Shown one piece after another: positions 9,501 to 18,046 of a stretch of 64,000 nt of DNA (position 1 is the first letter of the stretch; every line of letters begins with the position of its first letter). This DNA is from Shewanella indica (GTDB lineage: Bacteria > Pseudomonadota > Gammaproteobacteria > Enterobacterales > Shewanellaceae): positions 17,673-81,672 of the forward strand of contig NZ_NIJK01000025.1 of assembly GCF_002836975.1 (NCBI RefSeq). Reading direction: 5' to 3'. Made by a program: the position numbers and the translations under genes. Below the pieces are notes generated by a model that saw only the letters and a program-made list of their open reading frames with translations, was not told where the DNA came from and ran no database searches.

Positions 9501-11502
9501 CAGCGTAAATCTGTACCCCGGGAGCAGTAAGATCCGGCACCAAGGTGTTGTTGGTGCGGCTCGGGCCCATTGAGCTGAAAGGCGCCAGGTTATTGGCCAA
9601 CGCGTCGTCAAATAGATACTCGTTGCTGAAATCCGAGATAGTCGCGACAGCCGTGCCAGGCTCACTGTATTTAACCCAGTTTTTCAGCTTATATCTGTTA
9701 CTCTGCTTCACCTGGATCCCAGGGATCACAAAGCTGTCGGCCACCAGATTGTCGACCTGATAGTCCACGTTTTGCAGAATAAAACCACCGGCGCCGCCGG
9801 CCGCTACATTCTTGGCCTTGTCCACTCTGGGAATGTCACCGCGCTCACAGATGACAATCTGGTCATCGCGGAAGGTTCCGGCAGGGAAAGGGGCGTTGCA
9901 GGAAGCGGCGTTGAAATCATCACTGGGGTCAGGGTCGGCATAGTTTTCAGCCAGCACCACCTCACCGGTAATGCTGCCGGAGAAACTCTTGCCTGCAATA
10001 GGCTCGGACGGGCGATAACGTTCGTTGCCGCCGAAGTTGTCTATATGCTTGCTACCGGCTTCCAGCACCCTGTCGTGGGTGGTGGCGCCAACAGTTGTCA
10101 CCCAGGGAGAGCTGTGATCCGCGCTCCAATAGGCGCCGGCATTACCGGCCGCTACGGCCACAGAAATCCCCGCTTCACGGGCTGCCAGAAACGCCAACTC
10201 CATAGGGTCGGCCCAGGGTAAAGATTCAGCGCCACCGATTGAGAAGTTTATCGCATCGACCCCGTCGGCAATCGCATCTTCAAAAGCCGCCAGAATCGCC
10301 GACTCGGGACAACCTGCATAGGGATCACCACCATTGCCGGGCCAGCACACCTGATAAGAGATGATATGTGCCCGCGGCGCTACACCGCTGGTAGACGGGA
10401 AGTTAAAGGGCACATTAACCCCATCACTGGTAGCGTCACCTGTTGCAGCCTGCAAAGGTGTATTATCCAGATGGTTACCTGCTACTGTGCTGGCGGTGTG
10501 GGAGCCATGGCCGTTATAGTCCTCACCATTGGCCGGGCGCACCATGACAGGTGTGCCCCAGGGGTTGGCCTGAAATTCCGGCGCACCGTAAACATCTGTG
10601 ATCTCGGGATAGGAATGTACCCCCACCAGTTTGTTGTTACACAGCTCAGGGCTGTCGACACAATCACCGGTAAACTTGTTGCTACCGAGCGGATTCAAAC
10701 GCACATAGTCCTGATCCTCGGCAAAGGCCGGGTGATCTGTGTTAACCCCGGTATCTATGATCCCGACCAACATGCCCTCGCCCTTGGCAGCCAGGCCTGT
10801 ACTCGGGTCCTGGCCGAGCCAGATCCGGTCGGCACCGATAAACTCAGGCCCTCTGTCGGTACGCAGTTGGAAAATGCGGTTAGGGGTTATCCGCTTGACG
10901 CCGCTCTGGCGGGCAAGAATTTTGGCATCTTCCTGAGTCATCTCCACCACCATGGCATTGCTGGCGACGGTGAAGCGCTGTTTCAACTGCAGATTGGCGC
11001 CGGCCTGACGGGCGCGGTTTACGAAACTGTCCTGGCGCTGTTCCAGGAAGCGGCTGTAAGCCCTGGCATCAGTCGTATTGACACTGACCCGACCTTTGGC
11101 GATCAGCGAACGATTTTTTGGTGCCTTGGTGGCCGCCAGCCCTGAAATACTACCGTCATAAGTTGCCAGAGGCTCTTCATTAAGCTGCACTATATAACTT
11201 TGAACGCCACTGACAGATGGATCCGGTTGAAATATCTGTTCCGGTGTCCGTTGACGCAACACCTGATTGAGCACTCCCGGCTGACCGGCATAAATATCAC
11301 CTTCAAGACTCGCCTTGCGGGCCTTGTCTGCCGCCAACACCTGTTCTTTGGTAAAACTTGGCTGATAGAAATTGCCTTTGCCCACAGGTTGCATCTGCAC
11401 CTGGGCGCTGGCGCTCATCATGCCCCCAAAATAGAGCGCGGTCAGACTGGCCAACGCCGTCTGCCGGAACCGCGTTCCAAGCTGATTATTTGTTATAGTC
11501 AT
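6556..11502 (-). CDS. Giant secreted S8 (subtilisin-like) protease with GlyGly-CTERM tail
   Basis: A 1648-residue exported serine protease. A signal peptide (to about residue 34) is followed by an I9-type propeptide (about 100-215) and an S8 domain with Asp250 (IIDTGV), the His motif NGHGSHTAS (about 330-338), the oxyanion Asn in AAGNAG and Ser691 (SGTSMAAPH). A PA domain is inserted between His and Ser, near 515-600. Long Fn3/Ig-like beta regions fill the C-terminal half. The extreme C terminus has Gly-Gly, a hydrophobic stretch and four Arg, the GlyGly-CTERM signal that rhombosortase cleaves for surface attachment or release. ATG 11502 has GAGG five bases upstream. All triad residues are intact. 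Confidence 0.92.
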   Translation of the reverse strand: MTITNNQLGTRFRQTALASLTALYFGGMMSASAQVQMQPVGKGNFYQPSFTKEQVLAADKARKASLEGDIYAGQPGVLNQVLRQRTPEQIFQPDPSVSGVQSYIVQLNEEPLATYDGSISGLAATKAPKNRSLIAKGRVSVNTTDARAYSRFLEQRQDSFVNRARQAGANLQLKQRFTVASNAMVVEMTQEDAKILARQSGVKRITPNRIFQLRTDRGPEFIGADRIWLGQDPSTGLAAKGEGMLVGIIDTGVNTDHPAFAEDQDYVRLNPLGSNKFTGDCVDSPELCNNKLVGVHSYPEITDVYGAPEFQANPWGTPVMVRPANGEDYNGHGSHTASTVAGNHLDNTPLQAATGDATSDGVNVPFNFPSTSGVAPRAHIISYQVCWPGNGGDPYAGCPESAILAAFEDAIADGVDAINFSIGGAESLPWADPMELAFLAAREAGISVAVAAGNAGAYWSADHSSPWVTTVGATTHDRVLEAGSKHIDNFGGNERYRPSEPIAGKSFSGSITGEVVLAENYADPDPSDDFNAASCNAPFPAGTFRDDQIVICERGDIPRVDKAKNVAAGGAGGFILQNVDYQVDNLVADSFVIPGIQVKQSNRYKLKNWVKYSEPGTAVATISDFSNEYLFDDALANNLAPFSSMGPSRTNNTLVPDLTAPGVQIYAANADDQPFTGAPDASDWTFMSGTSMAAPHVTGAMTLLMQLHPEWTPAEVQSALMMTAGPVYLNTGYELLEPFYHFMAGAGAINVARAADTGLVMDETIENYRNANPENGGIVNWLNLPSMVEMACEQSCSWMRTVTATRDGSWSAEALGQEQGFELSVSPTNFTLAKGESQTLVIKAKVPPLIESNVNPSEPGTPWQQVQNKNTFFNGELRLTEASGASPELHMPVVVASKADQMPVSMDLEISRSQGSETLKMNTSAYAQLTPRFYGPVQPELKSATLEAVAPFLDLDYIEKGWDIQTVTVPEGAKRLVVEVQSAKRTSTLEDMNPRYSGVFPFVILGRDANGNNGFIPSQEEMEQDDRALKAEYDAELMCFSSSQAENNLCSLENPAPGTYWFATAMAYGKGEVEAVTGHAVIMADDDRGMLSLDGPASHDGNGDYQLTLNWNIPDAKQGDVFYGGMDLGAGPGAEGSFGFSALNIRRSEDAVSWTVSQDKALSEDVVDVTVKLAANLESRDRNYELQLKLPEGMRLAPATIKSNNPAVAEAIVADENGLTLTGLQPSTRLLERQYKVSTNLNDAMCRTPMIDEYSTGGYIDLFGEFGMQPNADWLVGDSQISVDVPIDWLFYKEGAEFKVYNQANAGYMRMSTVGALQFNTASWYMGAHRGPGFLYEALAPFWRGSFEMKYRRHWEEPWGLTIASQYKEERPDLGDLLFLEFDNVTDRQTGQEFDFQTILRSGIDDHPGMYEIIYAYQNLGADVADGAVFVEGFDSTWSSDAGPKNGYLYEMLGFDNLDTLLEEDLVICFDYSGPEQSRVELSFKAAIQPGATGKALAMTLDYDLEGGEPETLSHQIAVKGNIQLAPLSDMSVAENGRIDGIAVTYIDADKVPNLLEVSGEHISAEIDGDSFNLIPEADFHGETLVTVTVRDSLNSGDAASTSFMLKVESDGIDPVSPPEPPVDESDSGGSLGWSLLLLSLGLLRRRR

Positions 11503-11691
11503 AGGTCCTCTTTAAGACTCTTGCTTTCAATTACGCAGAAAATCTGCCCTCCAGATATAACAAACAAAAACAAACAATTTCGTAGCATTTGGTAACATTG
11601 CAATTACATGCGGATTTATGGGATGCTGACGACACCTGCAGCTTTCTTTCAGCACTTTTGGGTTCCAAGCCTCTGATATGAAGGGTCAAAT

Positions 11692-12628
11692 ATGAAACTG
11701 ACTTGGGTATTTGCTCTGCTGTTTCTGCTACAGCCATGGCTGGCTTGCGCCAGCTGTAATCCAGCATCCCCTTCGACTTCTGAACCGGCAGTACCGCTGC
11801 ATCTGACACTGACCAGTGATCCCTGGCCCCCTTTTATTGAGGCCGATGGCAAAGCCGGTTTGGCACTGGAAATAGTTCAGAGCGCGCTGGCGGTTCACTG
11901 TTATCGCTTGCAGGTGGAGTTAAAGCCCTGGGCCAGGGCACTGAGGTCGGTTAAAGAGGCCAAAACCGATCTGCTGCTGGCCACCTGGCATACACCGGAG
12001 CGAGAGCAAGTGCTGCTGTTTTCCGAGCCCTATCTGCAAAATCGCCAGCGTTTCATCAAGCGCCGAGGTGATCCCTTTGATACACAGATCTCGACAGCCT
12101 CAAGGGGAAAAGAATCGGCGTGGTACGCGGATACAGCTATCAAACCGGTTTTCGCGCCGCGAGCGATTTTATTCGCGTGCCCAACAACAGTCTGGAGTCC
12201 AATCTGAAGATGTTGGCAGTGGGTCGTCTGGATTTGACTCTGGAGGATGAGATTGTCGCCACAGATACATTCTGGCGTCTGCAACAGGAAGATAGCTTCG
12301 ACTTTACCGGTCCGCCACTGGATATCCGCAACCTGCACCTGAGCACCAGTCGCCTTCATCCCCATGGCGCAGAGTTGATTGCCGAGTTCAATCAAGGGCT
12401 GGAGACAATCAAAAAAACGGCGAGTATGCCAAAATACTCGCCAAATATGGGGCAATTCTACAAGGACGCCAGGCGCCGCCAATACTGCATCTCGATGGCG
12501 CCATGGCTAAGCGGGTTAAGGGTACTCTGGTCGGGATGCCCTGTTTCAGTCGAGAGTGGCCAGCATCTCATCCGAGTAATCCTGCAGGCGCTCGCCGCTG
12601 CGAACCTTGGCGATATAGTCAGGGTTAG
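11692..12628 (+). pseudogene. Periplasmic solute-binding protein (SBP_bac_3-like), broken by two frameshifts
   Basis: Reading begins at ATG 11692 with a signal peptide and a typical family 3 binding-domain start (LTSDPWPPFIEADG). Homology-like sequence leaves this frame near 12091-12094 and continues in the next one (DSLKGKRIGVVRGYSYQTG through FNQGLETIKK). It moves again at a run of seven A (12411-12417) into the third frame (GEYAKILAKYGAIL). Each shift equals one missing base. The restored frame stops at TAG 12626-12628 and overlaps the convergent nemA end by 83 bases, so its true original end is uncertain. Either this is a decayed gene or the assembly has two single-base errors. Proteins of this type bind amino acids or related small molecules. 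Confidence 0.75.
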
Positions 12629-13589
12629 CAATAAAGGGGCGGCCTATGGCGACCAGGTCAAAACGCCCGGCAGCAATCGCCTCGGCGGCCGTTTCCGGGC
12701 TGTAACCACCCACACCCACCAGATTTCCCTGGTAGTGGCGGCGCATGTAGTCCGATACCCGGCCATCGAGGAAGTCGAAGCGCATGTTGTCGTCAAACAT
12801 GCCCTCGTGCAGATAGGCCAATCGGCGGGAGCCAAGCTCGGCGAGCAGATAATCAAACACCTGACGGTCACGGGGATCGGCACTCATATTAAAGTATGCC
12901 CCGGGTGACAAACGCAGCGCCGTGCGATCTGCACCTATGGCGGCTATGGTGGCATCCACTACTTCCAGGGCAAAGCGGCTCATGTTTTCAGGCGTTTGGC
13001 CATACTCATCTTCACGTCGGTTGCTATCGTAATGCAGGAACTGATCGATGAGATAACCGTTGGCACCGTGGATCTCAACGCCATCGAAACCGGCCTCAAT
13101 GGCGTTTTCTGCCGCCTTGGCGTAATCACGCACCAGTTCGGCAATCTCGGCCTTGCTGGCCGCCTTTGGAGTTTGGTAGCTCAGCTCGCGCATTCTCGGC
13201 ACTGTACCTTCAACGCCCACGGCAGATGGTGCCAACACATGTTCACCATTAAAGAAGTGCGGATGCGCGACCCTGCCTGTGTGCCACAGCTGGGCAAAAA
13301 TCTTGCCGCCCTTTTCATGCACGGCATCTGTCACCCGGCGCCAACCGGCAATCTGAGTCTGGGTAAAGAGCCCAGGAGTGTTGGGATAGCCCTGCCCATC
13401 CGGGCGAATGATGGTGGCTTCACTGATGATCAGCCCAGCCTCGGCGCGGCGGGCGTAGTAAGCCAACATGGCATCGGTCGGCACCAAATCGGCATCGGCC
13501 ATACAACGGGTGAGCGGCGCCATCATAAAGCGGTTATTGAGTGTGATGCTGTCATTGAGACGATACTGTTCAAACAAGTTCTGGTACAT
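12546..13589 (-). CDS. nemA: Old yellow enzyme family alkene/N-ethylmaleimide reductase
   Basis: A 347-residue FMN-dependent TIM-barrel ene-reductase using NADPH on activated alkenes such as N-ethylmaleimide, quinone-like electrophiles and nitro compounds. Visible family hallmarks are MAPLTRCMAD near the N terminus, the AQLWHTGRV stretch, the substrate-binding HGANGYLIDQFL and the C-terminal FMN phosphate site VAIGRPFIANPD. The length is normal. It is transcribed divergently from a TetR gene across a region with three operator-like palindromes, the arrangement expected for an electrophile-responsive nemR-nemA pair. Confidence 0.93.
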   Translation of the reverse strand: MYQNLFEQYRLNDSITLNNRFMMAPLTRCMADADLVPTDAMLAYYARRAEAGLIISEATIIRPDGQGYPNTPGLFTQTQIAGWRRVTDAVHEKGGKIFAQLWHTGRVAHPHFFNGEHVLAPSAVGVEGTVPRMRELSYQTPKAASKAEIAELVRDYAKAAENAIEAGFDGVEIHGANGYLIDQFLHYDSNRREDEYGQTPENMSRFALEVVDATIAAIGADRTALRLSPGAYFNMSADPRDRQVFDYLLAELGSRRLAYLHEGMFDDNMRFDFLDGRVSDYMRRHYQGNLVGVGGYSPETAAEAIAAGRFDLVAIGRPFIANPDYIAKVRSGERLQDYSDEMLATLD

Positions 13590-13666
13590 GGTTCCTGCCC
13601 TTGGCGAGTTAACGGCTCAGTCACTGGCATTCGCCTTATTCAGAGCCTGAGGAGCTGAGCCCCTAT

Positions 13667-13733
13667 TTGAATGTTCGTTCAAGATAAAGATTGTTGAATG
13701 ATCATTCAAGCCTTTTTTGAACAAATATTCAAA
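13667..13733. promoter_or_regulatory. Three operator-like palindromes between nemA and the TetR gene
   Basis: Three 16-base sites share the ends TTGAA and TTCAA. At 13667-13682 is TTGAATGTTCGTTCAA, at 13694-13709 the perfect palindrome TTGAATGATCATTCAA and at 13718-13733 TTGAACAAATATTCAA. Starts are 27 and 24 bases apart. They lie where both divergent promoters must be. Binding by the adjacent TetR protein is inferred from this position. Confidence 0.8.
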
Positions 13734-13772
13734 TTGCAGTAAACTCGGCGCATCACAGTGGGAAATCATCTT

Positions 13773-14354
13773 ATGAGAAACGCCGAATTCGATCGCGAGA
13801 AAGTGCTGCGCAGCGCCATGAATGCCTTTATGGCCAAGGGTTACAGCAAGACGAGCATGCAGGATCTGACCCGGGCAACCGGCTTGCATCCGGGGTCTAT
13901 CTATTGTGCCTTCGACAATAAGCACGGGCTGTTTCTGGCGGCGATTGACCAGTACCATGCCGATCGCGAGCAGCAGTTGCAGGGCTTTTTCCCGGCCGAG
14001 GGTTCACGACTCGAGTGCCTGCGGCGTTATCTGGACAACATAGTCAGCGAGTGCCTCAGCTGTGATGCCAGCCAGGCCTGCCTTTTGGTCAAGGCTTTGA
14101 GCGAAGTGGGTGAGCAAGATCTGGCTGTACAACAGAGAGTGAGCCAACATCTACAGCAATGGCAAACGGCGTTGCAGCAGATACTGCAGCAGGCCCAGGT
14201 GCAAGGTGAACTGGCCGCCGATAAAGATCCGGCGCTGCTGACCCGGTTTCTGATGATGGGTATTTATGGCCTGCGCACTTATGCCCATACTCACCCGAGT
14301 GCCGATGAACTCAGTGCCCTGGCCACAGAGCTGTTTGAGCACCTGAGCCTCTGA
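13773..14354 (+). CDS. TetR family repressor, probable NemR-type electrophile sensor
   Basis: A 193-residue one-component regulator with an N-terminal helix-turn-helix (about residues 8-55, including TSMQDLTRATGLHPGSIYCAF) and a variable C-terminal ligand domain. Cys103 lies in ACLLVKALSEV, which lines up by eye with the region around the redox-active Cys106 of E. coli NemR (CLTVKLSAEV). That supports sensing of electrophiles or hypochlorite by cysteine modification, but it is inference. I preferred ATG 13773, which has GGGA upstream, over an in-frame GTG at 13758. It probably represses nemA and itself through the three upstream palindromes. Confidence 0.88.
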   Translation: MRNAEFDREKVLRSAMNAFMAKGYSKTSMQDLTRATGLHPGSIYCAFDNKHGLFLAAIDQYHADREQQLQGFFPAEGSRLECLRRYLDNIVSECLSCDASQACLLVKALSEVGEQDLAVQQRVSQHLQQWQTALQQILQQAQVQGELAADKDPALLTRFLMMGIYGLRTYAHTHPSADELSALATELFEHLSL

Positions 14355-14400
14355 GCCGGCCGCAAGCCTTGAGCGCCCAAGGCGCAGTCGCACTACAGCA

Positions 14401-15975
14401 TCACTGGGCCTTGAAGCCTATCCTAAATCCCCCCCAGTGTTTGCCCTTAACATAAATGGGCACAGAGAGATCGTGCATCACCTCGCCCGTATCACGCTTA
14501 TAGGTCTGCAGCAGCACCGGCTCTGTGTGCTGGCCGCAGCGGATCCCAGTTGGGTCGTTGAACAATCTCTTGGTGCGGTTTTGCAGCATATCCCGCTCCC
14601 TATCACCAGTCAGCGGCTGGCAAAAACGCTGATTGTGAGTCGGAAAGTAGCCCTTCTTATCGACCGCTCCGGCGTAAATCACCTCCCGGTGACGCTCCAG
14701 TATCGGTTCCTGCAAGGCCGGAAAGTGCTTGTCGGTAAAACCGTCAAAGGCGGTGTTGTATTTGGGTGGCTCTGTCGCTGCTATCGGCCGATATTGCGGC
14801 GAAAACAACTGCTGCTCAGTAAACTTGCCTTCCGCCAACCCTTGCTCCAACGCCTGGCCGCAAGCCTTGGCGGCCTGCTGCGCTTCTTTGAGAATAAGCT
14901 GATCGAAACTGCCGGTATCCCAATGCGAAAGCGCCCGGAACATTCCCTCTGTGGTCTGCGACAGCCCAAAGGCCTGACGGGAGATCTGCTCACTGCGACG
15001 ACCTGTATCTGTCAGCGACTCGCTGATATGGGTAATGGCATTGGAAATATCCGCCGTAGTGCCGCGATATTCACGCAACGCGGCCTCAATCTGCTCCAAC
15101 GCCTGCGCCGAATCCTCGACACCCGAAGCGATACTGTCAAACCTCTGCTCCAGTGAATTCATGGCATCCACGGCGCCGGCGGTTTGGCTAACCACCTGAT
15201 TCATTAGCTGTGAGGTGCCGTCGGTCAGCTCTCTAATCTGCGTCAACATGGCGGCAATGTTCTGGGTAGCCTCTGCGGTCTTGGCCGCCAGACTGCGCAC
15301 TTCATCGGCCACCACGGCAAAGCCTCTACCCGCCTCTCCGGCCCTGGCGGCTTCAATGGCGGCATTGAGCGCCAACAGATTGGTCTGGGCGGCAACACTG
15401 TCAATCACTTCGGTGATTTTGCCTATGGCATCGGCCTGCGCCTTGAGTTGTCCCACGCCGGAGGCGGCCTTGTCGACATCCAGGCTCAAGGCTTCAACCG
15501 CACGAAAACCACTGGCGGCATACTGGCGCCCTTCGATGCTGACACTGCGGGATGCCTGTGCCTGATCGAGCACCACTTCGGCGTGTTCACTCAAGACCAC
15601 GGTAGTATGACTCAGCTGATTGGCAGCCACGGCAATTTGCCCGGCTTGCTGACCGCTGGAGTCCAGAGTGAACTTGAGTTGGTCAACAAAGTGAGACACT
15701 TCGGCAGCGCCGATAGCGATACGGCTTGCATCCCGGCCCAGTTGCTGCGCCGCCTTTTCATCACCTGCACCCTCACCGGATGTCTGCTTGGCGCCTTGGG
15801 CCACAGGGCGGGAAGCCCAGCGCAGCGCCAATACAGGGCCTATAAGCGCAAGACTCCATCCAAGCAGTGAAAGCAATAGATTGTCGGCACTTAAAGCCAG
15901 CTGAGCGCAACCCAGCGCCAGCGCACCGAGCAGCAACCCCGCCAGCATAGGCAAAATACGGTTTTCCTCAGACAT
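14401..15975 (-). CDS. Methyl-accepting chemotaxis protein with C-terminal sensor domain
   Basis: A 524-residue chemoreceptor that would signal through CheW/CheA. Two closely spaced hydrophobic segments (about residues 9-50) anchor it with almost no periplasmic part. A signalling domain with the hairpin tip [14 protein letters not shown] follows. After it comes a roughly 140-residue C-terminal domain ending in a conserved stretch with [14 protein letters not shown], seen in a subset of receptors that sense from the cytoplasmic C terminus. ATG 15975 has GGGAGG six bases upstream; an upstream in-frame start at 16053 is less likely. The ligand is unknown. Confidence 0.9.
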   Translation of the reverse strand: MSEENRILPMLAGLLLGALALGCAQLALSADNLLLSLLGWSLALIGPVLALRWASRPVAQGAKQTSGEGAGDEKAAQQLGRDASRIAIGAAEVSHFVDQLKFTLDSSGQQAGQIAVAANQLSHTTVVLSEHAEVVLDQAQASRSVSIEGRQYAASGFRAVEALSLDVDKAASGVGQLKAQADAIGKITEVIDSVAAQTNLLALNAAIEAARAGEAGRGFAVVADEVRSLAAKTAEATQNIAAMLTQIRELTDGTSQLMNQVVSQTAGAVDAMNSLEQRFDSIASGVEDSAQALEQIEAALREYRGTTADISNAITHISESLTDTGRRSEQISRQAFGLSQTTEGMFRALSHWDTGSFDQLILKEAQQAAKACGQALEQGLAEGKFTEQQLFSPQYRPIAATEPPKYNTAFDGFTDKHFPALQEPILERHREVIYAGAVDKKGYFPTHNQRFCQPLTGDRERDMLQNRTKRLFNDPTGIRCGQHTEPVLLQTYKRDTGEVMHDLSVPIYVKGKHWGGFRIGFKAQ

Positions 15976-16238
15976 GCAGCCTCCCTTCCTATCCTTATTG
16001 TTGGTTTGTGCCAAACAAGGGATCCTTGAGTTTTTCAGCATAACCCAAAGCACGGCGCTCTGCCGAATTGGACATAAGTCTATAGTGAGGCAATGAGATT
16101 CTGCGGCCGGAGACGGTAAGCATGATCAGGCGTGGCTTCACACTGCCGGCAGCCCAGCGGGCGGACAGGTGCATTTAGTGCGGGAAAGCTGCTAGAATCT
16201 GCCACTCTTTTTCAACGCATTGATGAGACATTGCAAAG

Positions 16239-16961
16239 ATGGGCAGAGCATATCAAAACCGCAAGGAATCCATGGCCAAGACGGCCGCACAGAAGACCAA
16301 GGTCTACTCCCGTTACGGTAAAGAGATCTACGTGTGTGCCAAGGGTGGCGGTGTCGATCCCGACGGTAACCTGGCACTGCGGCGCCTGATTGAACGCGCC
16401 AAGAAAGATCAGGTACCGGCACACGTTATTGACCGGGCTATCGACAAGGCCAAAGGTGGTGGCGGTGAAGACTATGATACTGCCCGCTATGAAGGTTTCG
16501 GCCCGGGTAACTGCATGGTGATTGTCGACTGTCTGACCGACAACGGCAAGCGCACCTTCACCGAGGTTCGTCAGGCCTTTGTGAAGAATGATGCCAAGCT
16601 GGGTGGTCCAGGCACTGTGGCCCACATGTTCGATCACCAGGCGGTATTTGTCTTCCCCGGTGAAGATGATGAAGTGGTGCTCGAGGCCCTGATGATGGCC
16701 GATGTCGATGTTGCCAATGTCGAGTTGGAAGACGGCATGATCAGTGTCTACGCCCCCAACACCGAATTCTACAAGGCCAAGACGGCATTGCTGGAAGCCT
16801 TCCCCGAAGTCAACTTTGAGATGGAAGAGATCACTTTCGTACCACAGAACATGGTGGAAGTGTCCGGTGAAGATGTCGCCCAGTTCGACAAGTTTATTGC
16901 CGCACTGGAAGACTGTGATGACGTGCAAAATGTCTATCACAACGCCGAGATCATCGAATAA
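16239..16961 (+). CDS. yeeN: YebC/PmpR family protein, YeeN type
   Basis: A 240-residue member of the YebC/TACO1-like family, whose members act as transcription regulators or help ribosomes through difficult peptides. It begins [12 protein letters not shown] and shows the conserved blocks [28 protein letters not shown] and the end DDVQNVYHN. These resemble the E. coli YeeN paralogue more than YebC. The ribosome site is weak. The gene stands alone, closed by a strong bidirectional terminator shared with hpf. Confidence 0.9.
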   Translation: MGRAYQNRKESMAKTAAQKTKVYSRYGKEIYVCAKGGGVDPDGNLALRRLIERAKKDQVPAHVIDRAIDKAKGGGGEDYDTARYEGFGPGNCMVIVDCLTDNGKRTFTEVRQAFVKNDAKLGGPGTVAHMFDHQAVFVFPGEDDEVVLEALMMADVDVANVELEDGMISVYAPNTEFYKAKTALLEAFPEVNFEMEEITFVPQNMVEVSGEDVAQFDKFIAALEDCDDVQNVYHNAEIIE

Positions 16962-16980
16962 GACCAAGGCTTTGAAACAT

Positions 16981-17006
16981 AAAAAGGGACCAGATGGTCC
17001 CTTTTT
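16981..17006. terminator. Bidirectional terminator between yeeN and hpf
   Basis: Hairpin GGGACC-AGAT-GGTCCC with five flanking A and five flanking T, placed between two convergent genes. Confidence 0.9.
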
Positions 17007-17035
17007 ATTTCTACGTAAATGTTAATGCACTTGAA

Positions 17036-17392
17036 TTAACGCAGTTCCATTTCCTGGATAATCTCGTGGGCAATTTCCGGGGTGGTCACCTCGGGTTTTT
17101 CATGAAGATCGGCCTTGAGTTGCCCCTTTCTGTGCTTGAGCGCCGCTTCCAGTTTTTTGCCTGCTTCGGCGATGGCCGGATACATGACTTCGTTCTTGCC
17201 GGAGGCCGCGACTGCCACCCCCTCGTAATTGGTTCGAATATCAACCTGATGTACGCCATGCTCTTTGGCAATGATGATGTCCAAGCCTAACAGGCTGGGG
17301 AAATGCTTGGCGATTTTGGAAAACTTCTCTTCGATATGGCTACGTACTGCTGCTGTGACTTCAACATGATGACCTGAAAGCTGAATTTTCAT
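17036..17392 (-). CDS. hpf: Ribosome hibernation-promoting factor (short form)
   Basis: A 118-residue HPF/YfiA family protein that binds the 30S decoding region in stationary phase and inactivates ribosomes. The pattern MKIQLSGHHVEVTAAVRSHIEEKF and the later AASGKNEVMYPAI block are typical. It lacks the long C-terminal dimerisation domain of the long form. I used ATG 17392 instead of the in-frame ATG at 17419 because the family starts with this beta strand. Confidence 0.92.
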   Translation of the reverse strand: MKIQLSGHHVEVTAAVRSHIEEKFSKIAKHFPSLLGLDIIIAKEHGVHQVDIRTNYEGVAVAASGKNEVMYPAIAEAGKKLEAALKHRKGQLKADLHEKPEVTTPEIAHEIIQEMELR

Positions 17393-17742
17393 AGGTTTTC
17401 CTTTTTTCTGCTGATTCACTTATAGAGCTTGGGGCTTTCAGCGTAAAACACAAGGGCCAATGTTCAAATAAAGCTCGATCAGTGCCTCATTCTGCTCTTG
17501 TATGGTCAAAATTAATCCAGAGTTCATCTTGTTCCCTGTTTAGTGCTGTTTTTATCGCCGGTTATTGGCCTGTTTTAATTCAGTTCAGTATTTCCAGCCC
17601 CTTCTGTATCAAGTCAACTGCCGGTTCGATACAGGCGTTATTTACAGGTAAAACACGAATGGTAATGTTTATCATTAATTATTATTAAGCTAGAATCAGC
17701 GCATCTGTTTCCCTTGGTGGTCAATGACTATCCGCAGCAATC
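17393..17742. promoter_or_regulatory. Intergenic region between hpf and the iron operon, with a Fur-box candidate
   Basis: The 350-base divergent region holds a probable Fur box at 17661-17679 (GGTAATGTTTATCATTAAT), which I count as 14 of 19 matches to GATAATGATAATCATTATC. More A/T-rich Fur-like hexamers follow to 17688. It lies 63 bases before the DUF3649 gene, a normal promoter position. I see no gene in the rest of the interval. Confidence 0.7.
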
Positions 17743-18045
17743 ATGAAATCTCTATCTCTGTTACAGTTTCCCAGGCGCTATCCCCAAGCCCTGACCATTA
17801 TCAGCCGGGCGCTGGCATCTATTGTTGGCGGTTATCTTATCGCGTCTTTGGCCTGTGCCCTGTTGGCTGTGAGCCTGCCTATGAGCCGTATCGACAGTAC
17901 AGTGAGTGCCATGATGCTGTCTTTTCTGATCTACGCCATGGTGGTTATCAGGGTATTTTGCGTCAAACGCAGTTTGCGGGCCTGGCAAGAACTCCTGCTG
18001 CTGGCAGCCGCCTTGTTTGGCATGCTGAAACTGCTGGGGGTTTGA
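17743..18045 (+). CDS. DUF3649 small membrane protein of iron operon
   Basis: A 100-residue protein with about three hydrophobic helices, at residues 21-45, 55-69 and 84-98. It matches the DUF3649 type of small membrane proteins that precede PepSY-TM genes in siderophore or ferric-reductase operons. Function is unknown; membrane partner of the following PepSY protein is the natural inference. One base separates it from that gene. Regulation by iron is suggested by the upstream Fur-box candidate. The ribosome site is poor. Confidence 0.75.
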   Translation: MKSLSLLQFPRRYPQALTIISRALASIVGGYLIASLACALLAVSLPMSRIDSTVSAMMLSFLIYAMVVIRVFCVKRSLRAWQELLLLAAALFGMLKLLGV

Positions 18046-18046
18046 G

